A stretch of 64,000 nucleotides of DNA from Bacillus safensis FO-36b (GTDB lineage: Bacteria; Bacillota; Bacilli; Bacillales; Bacillaceae): NCBI RefSeq assembly GCF_000691165.1, contig NZ_ASJD01000003.1:124001-188000 (forward strand), written 5' to 3'. This document shows, in pieces, positions 45,347 to 53,791 of the stretch. The position numbers and the translations under genes were made by a program. The notes under the pieces are model-generated. The model had not been told where the DNA came from. It searched no databases and was given only the letters and a program-made list of their open reading frames with translations. Every line of letters starts with the position of its first letter. Position 1 is the stretch's first letter.

Positions 45347-45620
45347 AATTTGGCGTGAGCACTGTAACAATGATCACAATCGCTAGAACAGAAGCGAATA
45401 CAGATCCGGTAATGGCTAAAACGGATCGAAACAACCCGATCTTTAGGTTTTCTTTTCCCCGCTTTTGTAAAAAACGTTTGGAAAAGATGTGAACCAGTGT
45501 GTAAATGAGGATAAGCCCAATATAAAGGCCAAAGTCCCTCGCATTAAAGCCTGTTGCAGATAAATAAATGCCCATAAAGAAAATCAATAAACAGTATTCC
45601 ATCAGTGTGAGTAATCTCAA
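45345..45620 (-). CDS. ykoA: Membrane protein YkoA
   Basis: A 91-aa protein with three hydrophobic segments (about 5-24, 28-46 and 68-88) separated by a basic loop (KRFLQKRGKE). Matches YkoA in length and place between sipT and ykpA; function unknown. The start is TTG 45620 or ATG 45602; GGAG lies about 10 nt before the former. Confidence 0.78.
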   Translation of the reverse strand: MRLLTLMEYCLLIFFMGIYLSATGFNARDFGLYIGLILIYTLVHIFSKRFLQKRGKENLKIGLFRSVLAITGSVFASVLAIVIIVTVLTPN

Positions 45621-45763
45621 ATCGCCCGAACTCCTTCAATCAATCATTCCCGTTTATTATATCATAATAGACAAAAAGCCTTCGTTCTTAGCGAGAGACG
45701 TTTCTATCAAACGTTATTCATGTTATACTTCATATTGATGAATGAGTGATGGAGGATTAATAA

Positions 45764-47383
45764 ATGATTGCAGTAAATAATGTTAGTTTGCGCTTTGCTG
45801 ATCGTAAACTATTTGAAGAAGTAAATATTAAATTCACTCCTGGCAACTGCTACGGATTAATTGGTGCCAATGGAGCTGGTAAATCAACGTTCCTAAAGAT
45901 TCTTTCTGGTGAAATTGAGCCTCAAACGGGCGATGTTCATATGAGTCCTGGTGAGCGTTTAGCGATTTTAAAACAGAACCACTTTGAATACGAAGAGTTT
46001 GAAGTGCTGAAAGTCGTCATCATGGGTCACAAACGTCTATATGACGTGATGCAGGAGAAAGATGCGATCTATATGAAACCTGATTTCTCAGATGAAGACG
46101 GGATTCGTGCAGCGGAGCTTGAAGGTGAGTTTGCTGAATTAAACGGCTGGGAAGCTGAAAGTGAAGCAGCGATCCTATTAAAGGGCCTTGGCATTCCAGA
46201 AAGCCTTCAATCGAAGAAAATGTCTGAGCTTGGCGGTTCTGAAAAGGTAAAAGTACTTTTAGCTCAAGCTTTATTTGGCAAGCCTGACGTTCTTCTTCTC
46301 GATGAGCCGACGAACCACTTGGACTTACAAGCAATCCAGTGGCTCGAAGAGTTCCTCATTAACTTTGAAAATACCGTCATCGTCGTTTCGCATGATCGTC
46401 ATTTCTTAAACAAAGTATGTACACATATTGCGGACCTTGATTTCGGAAAAATCCAAGTATACGTCGGTAACTATGATTTTTGGTATGAGTCCAGCCAGTT
46501 AGCGCTGAAACTAAGCCAAGAAGCAAATAAGAAAAAAGAAGAACAAATTAAGCAGCTTCAAGAATTCGTTGCCCGGTTTAGTGCGAACGCTTCTAAATCG
46601 AAGCAAGCGACATCAAGAAAGAAATTGCTTGATAAAATCTCTTTAGATGACATTAAGCCGTCTTCACGTAAATATCCGTATGTTCATTTTGCGCCAGAGC
46701 GCGAAATCGGAAATGATGTCCTTCAAGTAGAAGGTCTATCAAAAACAATTGACGGTGTGAAAGTACTGGATAATGTCAGCTTTATTATGAACCGCGAAGA
46801 TAAAATTGCGTTCTTAAGCCGTAACGAGCTTGCTGTGTCCACTTTATTTAAAATCCTTGCTGGTGAAATGGAGCCAGACAGCGGATCATTTAAATGGGGC
46901 GTCACAACGTCACAAGCCTTTTTCCCGAAAGATAATAGTGAATACTTTGAAGGAAACGATGTTGATCTCGTTGATTGGCTTCGTCAATATTCTCCGAATG
47001 ATCAAAGCGAAAGCTTCCTGCGTGGTTTCCTAGGACGTATGCTTTTCTCTGGGGAAGAAGTGAAGAAAAAAGCAAGTGTCTTATCAGGAGGAGAAAAGGT
47101 TCGTTGTATGTTATCAAAAATGATGCTGTCTGGAGCGAATATTCTGCTGCTGGATGAGCCAACGAACCACTTAGACCTAGAATCCATTACAGCGCTGAAT
47201 AACGGCCTCATGAGCTTTAAAGGAGCTATGCTCTTCTCATCTCATGACCATCAGTTTGTTGAAACAGTCGCAAACCGGATTATCGAAGTGACGCCAAATG
47301 GCATCGTCGATAAACAAACAACATATGATGAGTTCTTATCAGATCAAGACATCCAAAAAAGACTTGAAGAGCTTTACGCATAA
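45764..47383 (+). CDS. ykpA: ABC-F family ATPase YkpA
   Basis: Ribosome-associated ABC-F protein without membrane part (closest to the YbiT group). The 539-aa product has two ATP-binding cassettes, each with Walker A (GANGAGKST in the first; a degenerate SRNELAVST in the second), signature LGGSEK / LSGGEK and Walker B LLLDEPTNHLDL, joined by a basic linker (about 245-300). The altered second Walker A and first signature may mean unequal ATP use. ATG at 45764 follows TGGAGG. Confidence 0.88.
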   Translation: MIAVNNVSLRFADRKLFEEVNIKFTPGNCYGLIGANGAGKSTFLKILSGEIEPQTGDVHMSPGERLAILKQNHFEYEEFEVLKVVIMGHKRLYDVMQEKDAIYMKPDFSDEDGIRAAELEGEFAELNGWEAESEAAILLKGLGIPESLQSKKMSELGGSEKVKVLLAQALFGKPDVLLLDEPTNHLDLQAIQWLEEFLINFENTVIVVSHDRHFLNKVCTHIADLDFGKIQVYVGNYDFWYESSQLALKLSQEANKKKEEQIKQLQEFVARFSANASKSKQATSRKKLLDKISLDDIKPSSRKYPYVHFAPEREIGNDVLQVEGLSKTIDGVKVLDNVSFIMNREDKIAFLSRNELAVSTLFKILAGEMEPDSGSFKWGVTTSQAFFPKDNSEYFEGNDVDLVDWLRQYSPNDQSESFLRGFLGRMLFSGEEVKKKASVLSGGEKVRCMLSKMMLSGANILLLDEPTNHLDLESITALNNGLMSFKGAMLFSSHDHQFVETVANRIIEVTPNGIVDKQTTYDEFLSDQDIQKRLEELYA

Positions 47384-47385
47384 AT

Positions 47386-47416
47386 AAAAAAAGACATCCA
47401 TAGGATGTCTTTTTTT
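47386..47416. terminator. Bidirectional terminator between ykpA and ampS
   Basis: AAAAAGACATCC pairs with GGATGTCTTTTT, between convergent genes. The ykpB gene found near here in B. subtilis is absent. Confidence 0.85.
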
Positions 47417-47418
47417 GA

Positions 47419-48651
47419 TTAAATCGCCCAGTTTCCATTTCGGAAGATCGGTTCGCGTTTCCCGTCTTTTGTGATCCCGTCAATATTCATTTCCTTTGAA
47501 CCAATCATAAAATCAACGTGTGTAATACTGCTGTTCACACCCGCTGCATCCAATTCTTCTCGTTTCATTTCTTTTCCGCCTTCGATATTAAACGCATATC
47601 CGCTGCCGATGGCAAGGTGGTTTGATGCATTTTCATCGTAAAGTGTATTGTAATAAAGAATATTTGAGTTAGAAATTGGTGAATCATCTGGTACGAGGGC
47701 AACCTCACCTAGATAATGAGAGCCTTCATCTGTTTCAACGAGAGATTTTAACATATCTTCGCCTTCTTTTGCTTTCACATCCACAATCCGGCCATTTTCA
47801 AAGGTTAATGAAAACTCATCAATGATGTTTCCAGCATAGCTGAGCGGCTTTGTGCTTGAGACTGTCCCGTTTACACCGTCTTTTTTCGGTACGGTAAAGA
47901 CTTCTTCTGTCGGCATGTTGGCCATGAACGAAACGCCGCGTTCACTTACGCTGCCAGCACCTACCCAAATATGCTGCTCTGGAAGCTCGATCGTTAAGTC
48001 TGTGCCCGGTGCTTCATAATGAAGCTTGTGGTAGTGGCGTTCATTGAGTATTTTGACCTTTTCGTTTAATGACGCATCGTGCTTTTTCCAAGCCTCAACT
48101 GGATCTGCTTGATCAGCGCGTGCGACTTTAAAGATTTGATCCCACAATAACGTGACAGCTTCTTCATCTGTATGATCAGGGAAAATCTTTTTCGCCCATT
48201 CTTTTGATGCAGCACCTACGACTGTCCAAGCGACTTTGTCAGATTGAACGTATTGACGATATGTATGTAGTGCTGAACCAGCAGCTTTTTGCTGTGCAGC
48301 GATTTTTTTCGAATCAATGCCTCGCAAAAGGTCAGGGCTTTCTGACAGGATGGTAATAAAAGCGCCTCCGCGTTTTGCGATGGTTTCCATCATCTGTGCT
48401 TCCCATTCAGGGAATTGCTCAAATACATCTTGCGGTGCATGTTCATATTTTAAACGAGTGAGAACACCATCACTCCAGCGGATATGTACGTTTTTCGCCC
48501 CGCGCTCATACGCGTGTTTCGCTACAAGACGAACAAGATGTGCAGATTCAGTAAATGCGGATACAACGACTTCCTGCCCCTTTTGTACATTCACACCGAC
48601 CTCAACGATGGTCTTCGCATATTGATCTAGTTGTTTTTCAAATGAACTCAT
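47419..48651 (-). CDS. ampS: Aminopeptidase AmpS (M29 family)
   Basis: Cytosolic metallo-aminopeptidase with two metal ions. The 410-aa product carries the M29 ligands in region NMPTEEVFTVP, ERGVSFMANMPTEE, DEGSHYLGEVALV, and the C-terminal NHLAIGSGYAFNIEGG and HVDFMIGSKEMNIDGI. Start chosen at ATG 48651 after AAAGGAGGGG; a further 26 open codons upstream have no support. Length equals B. subtilis AmpS (410). Confidence 0.9.
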   Translation of the reverse strand: MSSFEKQLDQYAKTIVEVGVNVQKGQEVVVSAFTESAHLVRLVAKHAYERGAKNVHIRWSDGVLTRLKYEHAPQDVFEQFPEWEAQMMETIAKRGGAFITILSESPDLLRGIDSKKIAAQQKAAGSALHTYRQYVQSDKVAWTVVGAASKEWAKKIFPDHTDEEAVTLLWDQIFKVARADQADPVEAWKKHDASLNEKVKILNERHYHKLHYEAPGTDLTIELPEQHIWVGAGSVSERGVSFMANMPTEEVFTVPKKDGVNGTVSSTKPLSYAGNIIDEFSLTFENGRIVDVKAKEGEDMLKSLVETDEGSHYLGEVALVPDDSPISNSNILYYNTLYDENASNHLAIGSGYAFNIEGGKEMKREELDAAGVNSSITHVDFMIGSKEMNIDGITKDGKREPIFRNGNWAI

Positions 48652-48731
48652 AAAAACCCCTCCTTTAGTCATGTTCATCATATCAGATTTATGACCGAAA
48701 AGGAAAATGGGGAGCCCGTTTAAAGCCAAAA

Positions 48732-48760
48732 TAAAAAAGCCGCTTTCGTGCGGCTTTTTT
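48732..48760. terminator. Terminator between ykpC and ampS
   Basis: AAAAAAGCCGC pairs with GCGGCTTTTTT around TTTCGT; perfect. On the minus strand it begins directly at the ykpC stop. Confidence 0.9.
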
Positions 48761-48890
48761 AGCGGTTCAGTTGTTTCACAGGCTGTGCATTAGAAGGCGG
48801 CATATGTGAAAACGACAGGCTCATTCCTCCTAAAATAATACCCGTTAAAATGACTGTGACAACGACCCGTTTACCTAAATCAAGCAACAT
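48759..48890 (-). CDS. ykpC: Small membrane protein YkpC
   Basis: A 43-aa protein with one membrane helix (about 9-27, ending in GGMSLSFS), matching B. subtilis YkpC (44 aa; same MLxDLG start and IILGGMS core). It follows mreBH on the same strand. ATG at 48890 has GAAGGAGG upstream. Function unknown; the Pro/Asn-rich tail probably faces outside. Confidence 0.85.
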   Translation of the reverse strand: MLLDLGKRVVVTVILTGIILGGMSLSFSHMPPSNAQPVKQLNR

Positions 48891-48964
48891 GTTCTTCCTC
48901 CTTCACGTTTATCCATTTCTCACGATATGATCAAAATGACAAAAAAAGAAGTAGAACAAGAAGA

Positions 48965-49972
48965 TTATTTTAAAGTTTTTTGCAATTTGTCGATCACTTC
49001 TAATGAACGACCTGTTCCAATGGCAACAGATTCAAGGGGATTGGCTGCAATATGGACTGGAACAACAATCTCTTGAGAAAGCCATTCTTGTATTCCATTT
49101 AAAAGAGCGCCTCCGCCAGTTAAAATGACGCCGCGGTCTACAATATCTCCGCTTAGCTCTGGAGGGCTGTCCTCTAATGTGGCACGAATTGCTTCTAAAA
49201 TATGAAGAAGTGATTCTCGCATGGCGCCTTGAATTTCATGAGAGACAAGTGTGATCGTTTTTGGCAGACCTGTCACAAGGTCGCGACCGCGCACTTCTAA
49301 TGATTCAGGCTCATGTTCAATAAGACCATATCCAATTTCCATTTTCACCTGCTCGGCCGTCCGTTCGCCGATTAATAGGTTATATTTCTTTCTGACAAAC
49401 GTAATGATATCTTCATCCAGCTGATCGCCGCCAATTCGGATCGAATGACAAGAGACAACGCCGCCAAATGAAATGATCGCAACTTCTGTTGTTCCGCCGC
49501 CAATATCGACTACGACGTTCGCCACAGGCTCGTCTACCGGAAGATCAGCACCGATTGCAGCTGCAACAGGTTCTTCAATTAAATGCACATGCTTTGCTCC
49601 GCAGTTTTTCACAGCATCGCTGATGGCGCGGCGCTCAACAGCTGTTGAACCAGAAGGTGTACATACAACGACAGTTGGCTTTCTGAAGGTAAACCCGATA
49701 TTTTTTCCTGCTTTTTTCATGATTTGTTTAAGTAAATCTGTTGTCATATCATAATCAGCGATGACACCGTCTTTCATCGGACGGATCGCAACAATTTTCC
49801 CAGGTGTTTTCCCGATCATTTCTTTTGCTTCTGATCCGACGGCAAGTACAGTCTTTGTTTCTGTATCGACTGCTACGACGGACGGTTCATTTAAAATAAT
49901 TCCCTTATTTTTACTATAAACCAATATGTTAGCTGTTCCTAAATCAATTCCAATTTCGGCATTTTGAAACAT
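48965..49972 (-). CDS. mreBH: Actin-like cell-shape protein MreBH
   Basis: MreB paralog that guides the autolysin LytE along the cylinder wall. The 335-aa product has the actin-fold phosphate loops ([27 protein letters not shown]), the adenosine motif TGGGALLNG, and an amphipathic N-terminal MFQNAEI. Start set at ATG 49972 (family N-terminus), behind GGGTGA. In B. subtilis it is under sigma-I; on the minus strand an ACCCCC motif (50053-50048) could be a sigma-I -35, but I cannot find a clean -10. Confidence 0.92.
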   Translation of the reverse strand: MFQNAEIGIDLGTANILVYSKNKGIILNEPSVVAVDTETKTVLAVGSEAKEMIGKTPGKIVAIRPMKDGVIADYDMTTDLLKQIMKKAGKNIGFTFRKPTVVVCTPSGSTAVERRAISDAVKNCGAKHVHLIEEPVAAAIGADLPVDEPVANVVVDIGGGTTEVAIISFGGVVSCHSIRIGGDQLDEDIITFVRKKYNLLIGERTAEQVKMEIGYGLIEHEPESLEVRGRDLVTGLPKTITLVSHEIQGAMRESLLHILEAIRATLEDSPPELSGDIVDRGVILTGGGALLNGIQEWLSQEIVVPVHIAANPLESVAIGTGRSLEVIDKLQKTLK

Positions 49973-50248
49973 GTTTTCACCCAATCTCTATTTTTGCTGT
50001 TTTAAACAATTTTACATTTAAAAGTTCAGAGGGTTGATGTCATTTGTGGGGGTTTGTGATCACCTTGAAATGAATCTGTAAAATTCAAGTATCATTTTGA
50101 CAATCACAATAAATTTTCCCTTTGTTTTTTCTTTTATGAAAAAAATTTTTATAGAGGAGAAACCTTTTAAGAATCTCTTACGTCTACGATATATCAATTG
50201 GTGAAAAACAGATTGATCTTGAGCTAATGAAAGAAAGAGGGAACGAAA

Positions 50249-50527
50249 TTGAAATCTATCGGAGTCGTAAGAAAAGTAGACGAACTAGGGCGTATTGTGA
50301 TGCCAATCGAATTGAGAAGAGCACTTGATATCGCTATTAAAGACAGTATGGAATTTTTTATAGATGGAGATAAAATCGTCTTGAAAAAATATCAGCCAGA
50401 GGGCGTTTGTCTCATGACTGGTGAGATTACATCAGAGAACCATGAATATGGAAATGGTCAAATTACATTAAGCGCTGAAGGCGCAGAACTGCTGTTAAAA
50501 GAACTGCAAGAAGCTCTTCAGAAGTAA
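50249..50527 (+). CDS. abh: Transition-state regulator Abh (AbrB paralog)
   Basis: DNA-binding protein of 92 aa controlling antibiotic production and biofilm genes. N-terminal AbrB swapped-hairpin domain (GVVRKVDELGRIVMPIELRR, residues 5-24 region) and C-terminal dimer domain (about 55-92). TTG start at 50249 behind AGAGGGAACG. In B. subtilis it is driven by ECF sigma factors. Its neighbour kinC and the upstream abbA make this a transition-state region. Confidence 0.93.
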   Translation: MKSIGVVRKVDELGRIVMPIELRRALDIAIKDSMEFFIDGDKIVLKKYQPEGVCLMTGEITSENHEYGNGQITLSAEGAELLLKELQEALQK

Positions 50528-50530
50528 TCA

Positions 50531-50575
50531 AAATAGTCTGCTCTCTTCCTTTGTGCTGAGAACAGGCTATTTTTT
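50531..50575 (+). terminator. abh terminator
   Basis: AATAG.CTGCTCTC pairs with GAG(A)ACAGGCTATT, followed by T6. Confidence 0.8.
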
Positions 50576-50672
50576 CTTTAAAAAAGTTCCTTAAAAATGC
50601 CCCATCTCCCTCAAAAAATAAGTGGAAAATGGTACAATTGACAAAGAATCTCAGGGCGGCAGGTGGAATCAT

Positions 50673-51983
50673 TTGAACAAAACATATCAAGTTCGGATCG
50701 TGTTATCTGTTCTTGCATTTATCTTAATCATAAGCTGGGATTTCTTTTATTATGTAGGCGGCTATCAAATTAATTGGCCGCTCGATCTAGCCTTTACAGT
50801 CGTTGTGTTAGTAGGGATCTGGGTTGTCTCAGGATATGTAGACCGCTTGAATTTACTTGTGTCAGATCTAAATAAGAGAGAAAAAGAAGCACACGAACTG
50901 ACAGAGCGGCTGAATCGAATTACAGATAACTTGCAAGAAATTGTCTTTGAAACAGATGAAAAAGGGCACATCATTTTCTTAAATCAAGCATGGAAACAAA
51001 TGACCGGCTATGACATAGATGAATGTCTAGGTACGATGTACAATCAGTACTTTGATCAAGAAGAAAGAGTTATTCAGCATTTGTCATCTGTCATCAAAGA
51101 GCATAAAGATTCAGGGCGGATCGAGCTGCGGCTTCTTCATAAAGAGGGAAAGAAAGTATGGGGAGACGTTCATTATAAGCTCTACTTTGATGAGGAGCAC
51201 CAGTTTACTGGAGGTATTGGAACAGTTGCAGATATTACAAAACAAAAGCTGGCAAAGCTTGAGCTTGAAAAATCAAATCAACAAGTGCAAATGCAGGCGC
51301 AAAAGCTGGCCGTTGCAGGACAAATAGCCGCTGGAATCGCCCATGAAGTCAGAAATCCGCTGACCTCAGTAAACGGCTTTTTGCAGCTGATGAAAACACA
51401 ATATCCTGAAAGAACCGATTATTTTGACATTATCTTTTCTGAAATTAAACGGATTGATTTTGTTTTAAGTGAGCTGCTGGTGCTGGCAAAGCCGCAGTCG
51501 GTCCATTTTCAAGAAGTTCAGCTTCATGGACTGTTAGAACAGGTGATTACATTGCTAAAAACCAATGCAGTCCTTTCGAATATTGATCTCAAACAGCCAT
51601 TTAAAAAGCAGGATGCCGGCGCTATATTAGCAGACGCTAACCAAATGAAGCAGCTGTTCATTAATTTAATCAAAAATGCCATTGAGGCAATGCCTGAAGG
51701 CGGCAGTATATACATATCAACAGAAAAAGTGATGAACGAATGGAAAATTACCATTCAAGATGAAGGAAAAGGGATGTCTGAAGAGGATATTCAGAAAATA
51801 TATGATCCTTTCTTCTCCACAAAAACAGAAGGGACAGGACTTGGCCTCACCATCTGTGCAGCGATTTTAAAAGATCATCACGGTAGGATGGATGTGGTCA
51901 GTGAGCTGGGAAAAGGTACAGCTTTTCATATCTATTTACCTGTGTGGCAAAAAAGCAGACACCAGCAAGGTGAGAGGACGTGA
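50673..51983 (+). CDS. kinC: Sporulation/biofilm sensor histidine kinase KinC
   Basis: Membrane kinase of the Spo0A phosphorelay; in B. subtilis it responds to potassium leakage and supports matrix production. The 436-aa product has two N-terminal membrane helices (about 7-29 and 34-57), a PAS/PAC region (about 80-205), HisKA with phospho-acceptor His224 in AHEVRNPLT, and HATPase with INLIKNAIE, DEGKGMS and GTGLGL. TTG start at 50673 behind AGGTGG; the frame is open to 50622 without support. ykqA follows after 4 nt. Confidence 0.91.
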   Translation: MNKTYQVRIVLSVLAFILIISWDFFYYVGGYQINWPLDLAFTVVVLVGIWVVSGYVDRLNLLVSDLNKREKEAHELTERLNRITDNLQEIVFETDEKGHIIFLNQAWKQMTGYDIDECLGTMYNQYFDQEERVIQHLSSVIKEHKDSGRIELRLLHKEGKKVWGDVHYKLYFDEEHQFTGGIGTVADITKQKLAKLELEKSNQQVQMQAQKLAVAGQIAAGIAHEVRNPLTSVNGFLQLMKTQYPERTDYFDIIFSEIKRIDFVLSELLVLAKPQSVHFQEVQLHGLLEQVITLLKTNAVLSNIDLKQPFKKQDAGAILADANQMKQLFINLIKNAIEAMPEGGSIYISTEKVMNEWKITIQDEGKGMSEEDIQKIYDPFFSTKTEGTGLGLTICAAILKDHHGRMDVVSELGKGTAFHIYLPVWQKSRHQQGERT

Positions 51984-51987
51984 TTTC

Positions 51988-52824
51988 ATGAAGGAGAAAG
52001 CTTTATTTGTATATGGGACGCTTCTGCAGCATGAAGAGCACCACGAGACGTATATGAAAGAAAGCAGGCCATTAGCTAAATCAGCTTGGATCAGCGGCAG
52101 AATCTATGATACAGGTCAAGGATACCCTGCGTGCGTTCTAAAAGAGAAAAGCACAGTATATGGAGAATTGTACGAGGTAACCGCAAGCACGCTGAATAAG
52201 ATAGATTTGCTTGAGGAAGGGTATGACAAGCAGGTGGTCGATGTCATGACAGACAAAGGGCCGGTGGCGGCTGTTACATACACTTTACCAAAGCAGAAGG
52301 CATCATCGCTGAAGGAGATCGAGAGCGGCTGCTGGAAGGAATATAGAATGTGGCAGCAGAAGCCGGCATCCTTCTATTATTTTGCCTATGGCTCCTGTAT
52401 GGATGATGCAAGATTTAAACTGGCAGAAGTTGATCATTATTTTAAACAAATCATCGGCGGCGGTGCTCTGAACGGCTTTACAACTAGATTTACATTGGTA
52501 AGGCCTGATGGATCAAGAGCCGATATGGTAGAAGACGGCGGAGAAACAGAGGGTGTTTTATATGAGGTTCCTTTTGATGCCATTCGATATTTGTACAAAC
52601 GAGAAGGCGTCTATGAGGGCACATATCGTCCAGCTTTTGTCGATGTCAAAATAGGTGATCAAATATATGAAGACTGTTTAACCTTTCTTGTTCTTCAAAA
52701 GAGCGAAGAAATTGCTCCGCCAGGTCATTACCGCAGTGAAATTGAAAAAGGAGCAGATCTTTACTTAAGTGAAGCATTCCGCAAAAAAATTCGCTCGCAT
52801 ATGGATTCATTAATCAAACCGTAG
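51988..52824 (+). CDS. ykqA: YkqA, tandem gamma-glutamylcyclotransferase-like protein
   Basis: A 278-aa cytosolic protein made of two AIG2/GGCT-like halves: the first begins ALFVYGTLLQ (residues 4-13; YGT loop) and the second FYYFAYGSCMDDARF (about 130-144; YGS loop). Both keep the substrate-loop pattern, and a Glu after the central strand could be the catalytic acid in each half (LLEEGYD and YKREGVYEG). Function in Bacillus is not known. ATG at 51988 lies 4 nt after the kinC stop, behind AAGGTGAGAGG, so it is in the kinC transcript. Length equals B. subtilis YkqA (277). Confidence 0.85.
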   Translation: MKEKALFVYGTLLQHEEHHETYMKESRPLAKSAWISGRIYDTGQGYPACVLKEKSTVYGELYEVTASTLNKIDLLEEGYDKQVVDVMTDKGPVAAVTYTLPKQKASSLKEIESGCWKEYRMWQQKPASFYYFAYGSCMDDARFKLAEVDHYFKQIIGGGALNGFTTRFTLVRPDGSRADMVEDGGETEGVLYEVPFDAIRYLYKREGVYEGTYRPAFVDVKIGDQIYEDCLTFLVLQKSEEIAPPGHYRSEIEKGADLYLSEAFRKKIRSHMDSLIKP

Positions 52825-52861
52825 TAAAATGCATGGTAAGTGAGATAAAAGGAGTCTGAAC

Positions 52862-53530
52862 ATGAAAAAGGAATATGCAGTCATTGGTCTTGGACGCTTT
52901 GGCGGAAGTATTTGTAAGGCGCTGAGCGAAGAAGGACTTGAAGTCATGGCCATGGATATGAATGAAGATCGAGTGAACGAATACGCGAAAATTGCGTCAC
53001 ATGCGGTCATTGGTGATTCGACGGACGAATCTGTTTTAAAAAATCTCGGCATTCGCAATTTTGATCATGTCATCGTTGCGATTGGTGAAAACATTCAGGC
53101 CAGTATTTTAACGACGATTATGCTGAAAGAGCTTGGCGTTAAAATGGTCACAGTAAAAGCGCAAAACGATTACCACGAAAAGGTGTTAAATAAAATTGGA
53201 GCTGATCGCATCGTTCATCCAGAGCGGGACATGGGCAGACGAATTGCACATAAAATCATCTCCAATAACGTATTAGATTATCTTGAGCTGTCAGATGAGT
53301 ACAGCCTCATTGAAATCGTTGCCAACAGCAGGCTTGCAGGGCATTCTCTTTTAGATCTCGATATTAGAGCGAGATATGGCATTAATATTGTGGCGATTAA
53401 GCGTGGAAAAGAAGTGATTGTTTCACCGCTCGCAGATGAAATGATTCAAAAAGAAGATATTCTGATTGTCATTGGGGCAGTTGCCGATATCGGACGTTTT
53501 GAAAAACGAGAAATGCAGAACGATTATTAA
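52862..53530 (+). CDS. ktrC: Potassium channel regulatory subunit KtrC
   Basis: Cytosolic ring protein that gates the KtrD potassium channel and binds c-di-AMP. The 222-aa product has an RCK N-domain with the Rossmann loop GLGRFGGSI (residues 8-16) and an RCK C-domain (about 140-220), the c-di-AMP site. ATG at 52862 follows AAAAGGAG. The channel partner is encoded elsewhere. darB at 21915 is a second c-di-AMP receptor in this window. Confidence 0.93.
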   Translation: MKKEYAVIGLGRFGGSICKALSEEGLEVMAMDMNEDRVNEYAKIASHAVIGDSTDESVLKNLGIRNFDHVIVAIGENIQASILTTIMLKELGVKMVTVKAQNDYHEKVLNKIGADRIVHPERDMGRRIAHKIISNNVLDYLELSDEYSLIEIVANSRLAGHSLLDLDIRARYGINIVAIKRGKEVIVSPLADEMIQKEDILIVIGAVADIGRFEKREMQNDY

Positions 53531-53554
53531 ACACTCCTAGGCGGGGTGTTTTTT
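53529..53554 (+). terminator. ktrC terminator
   Basis: ACACTCC pairs with GGGGTGT, followed by T6; overlaps the ktrC stop. Confidence 0.75.
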
Positions 53555-53723
53555 AATATGATTGTGTACACATGAGGTGGACAGTGAAGAGGGAAGAAGA
53601 CATTAAAAGGGCTGTTTTGTTCTGCATAAACAGCTAAAGTCATTCATCATATTTTTCATGCAATTATCACTATTCAGAAATAAAAATCAGTCTTTTTATC
53701 TGGGTGATTTTCTCTAAATGTCA

Positions 53724-53752
53724 TTGACTGGGCAAACAGATTCGTTTACGAT
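53724..53752 (+). promoter_or_regulatory. Sigma-A promoter of adeC
   Basis: TTGACT (53724-53729), 17-nt spacer, TACGAT (53747-53752), 39 nt before the start. No purine riboswitch is visible in this leader. Confidence 0.75.
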
Positions 53753-53791
53753 AAGAAACATTATATTGTTTACTTGGAGGAGGCAGTGTCG

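Noticed and set aside
50020..50053. Sigma-I promoter for mreBH on the minus strand
   Set aside because: An ACCCCC motif is present but no CGAA-like -10 at proper spacing.
53555..53791. Purine riboswitch before adeC
   Set aside because: The conserved loop and junction bases of the purine aptamer are not present.
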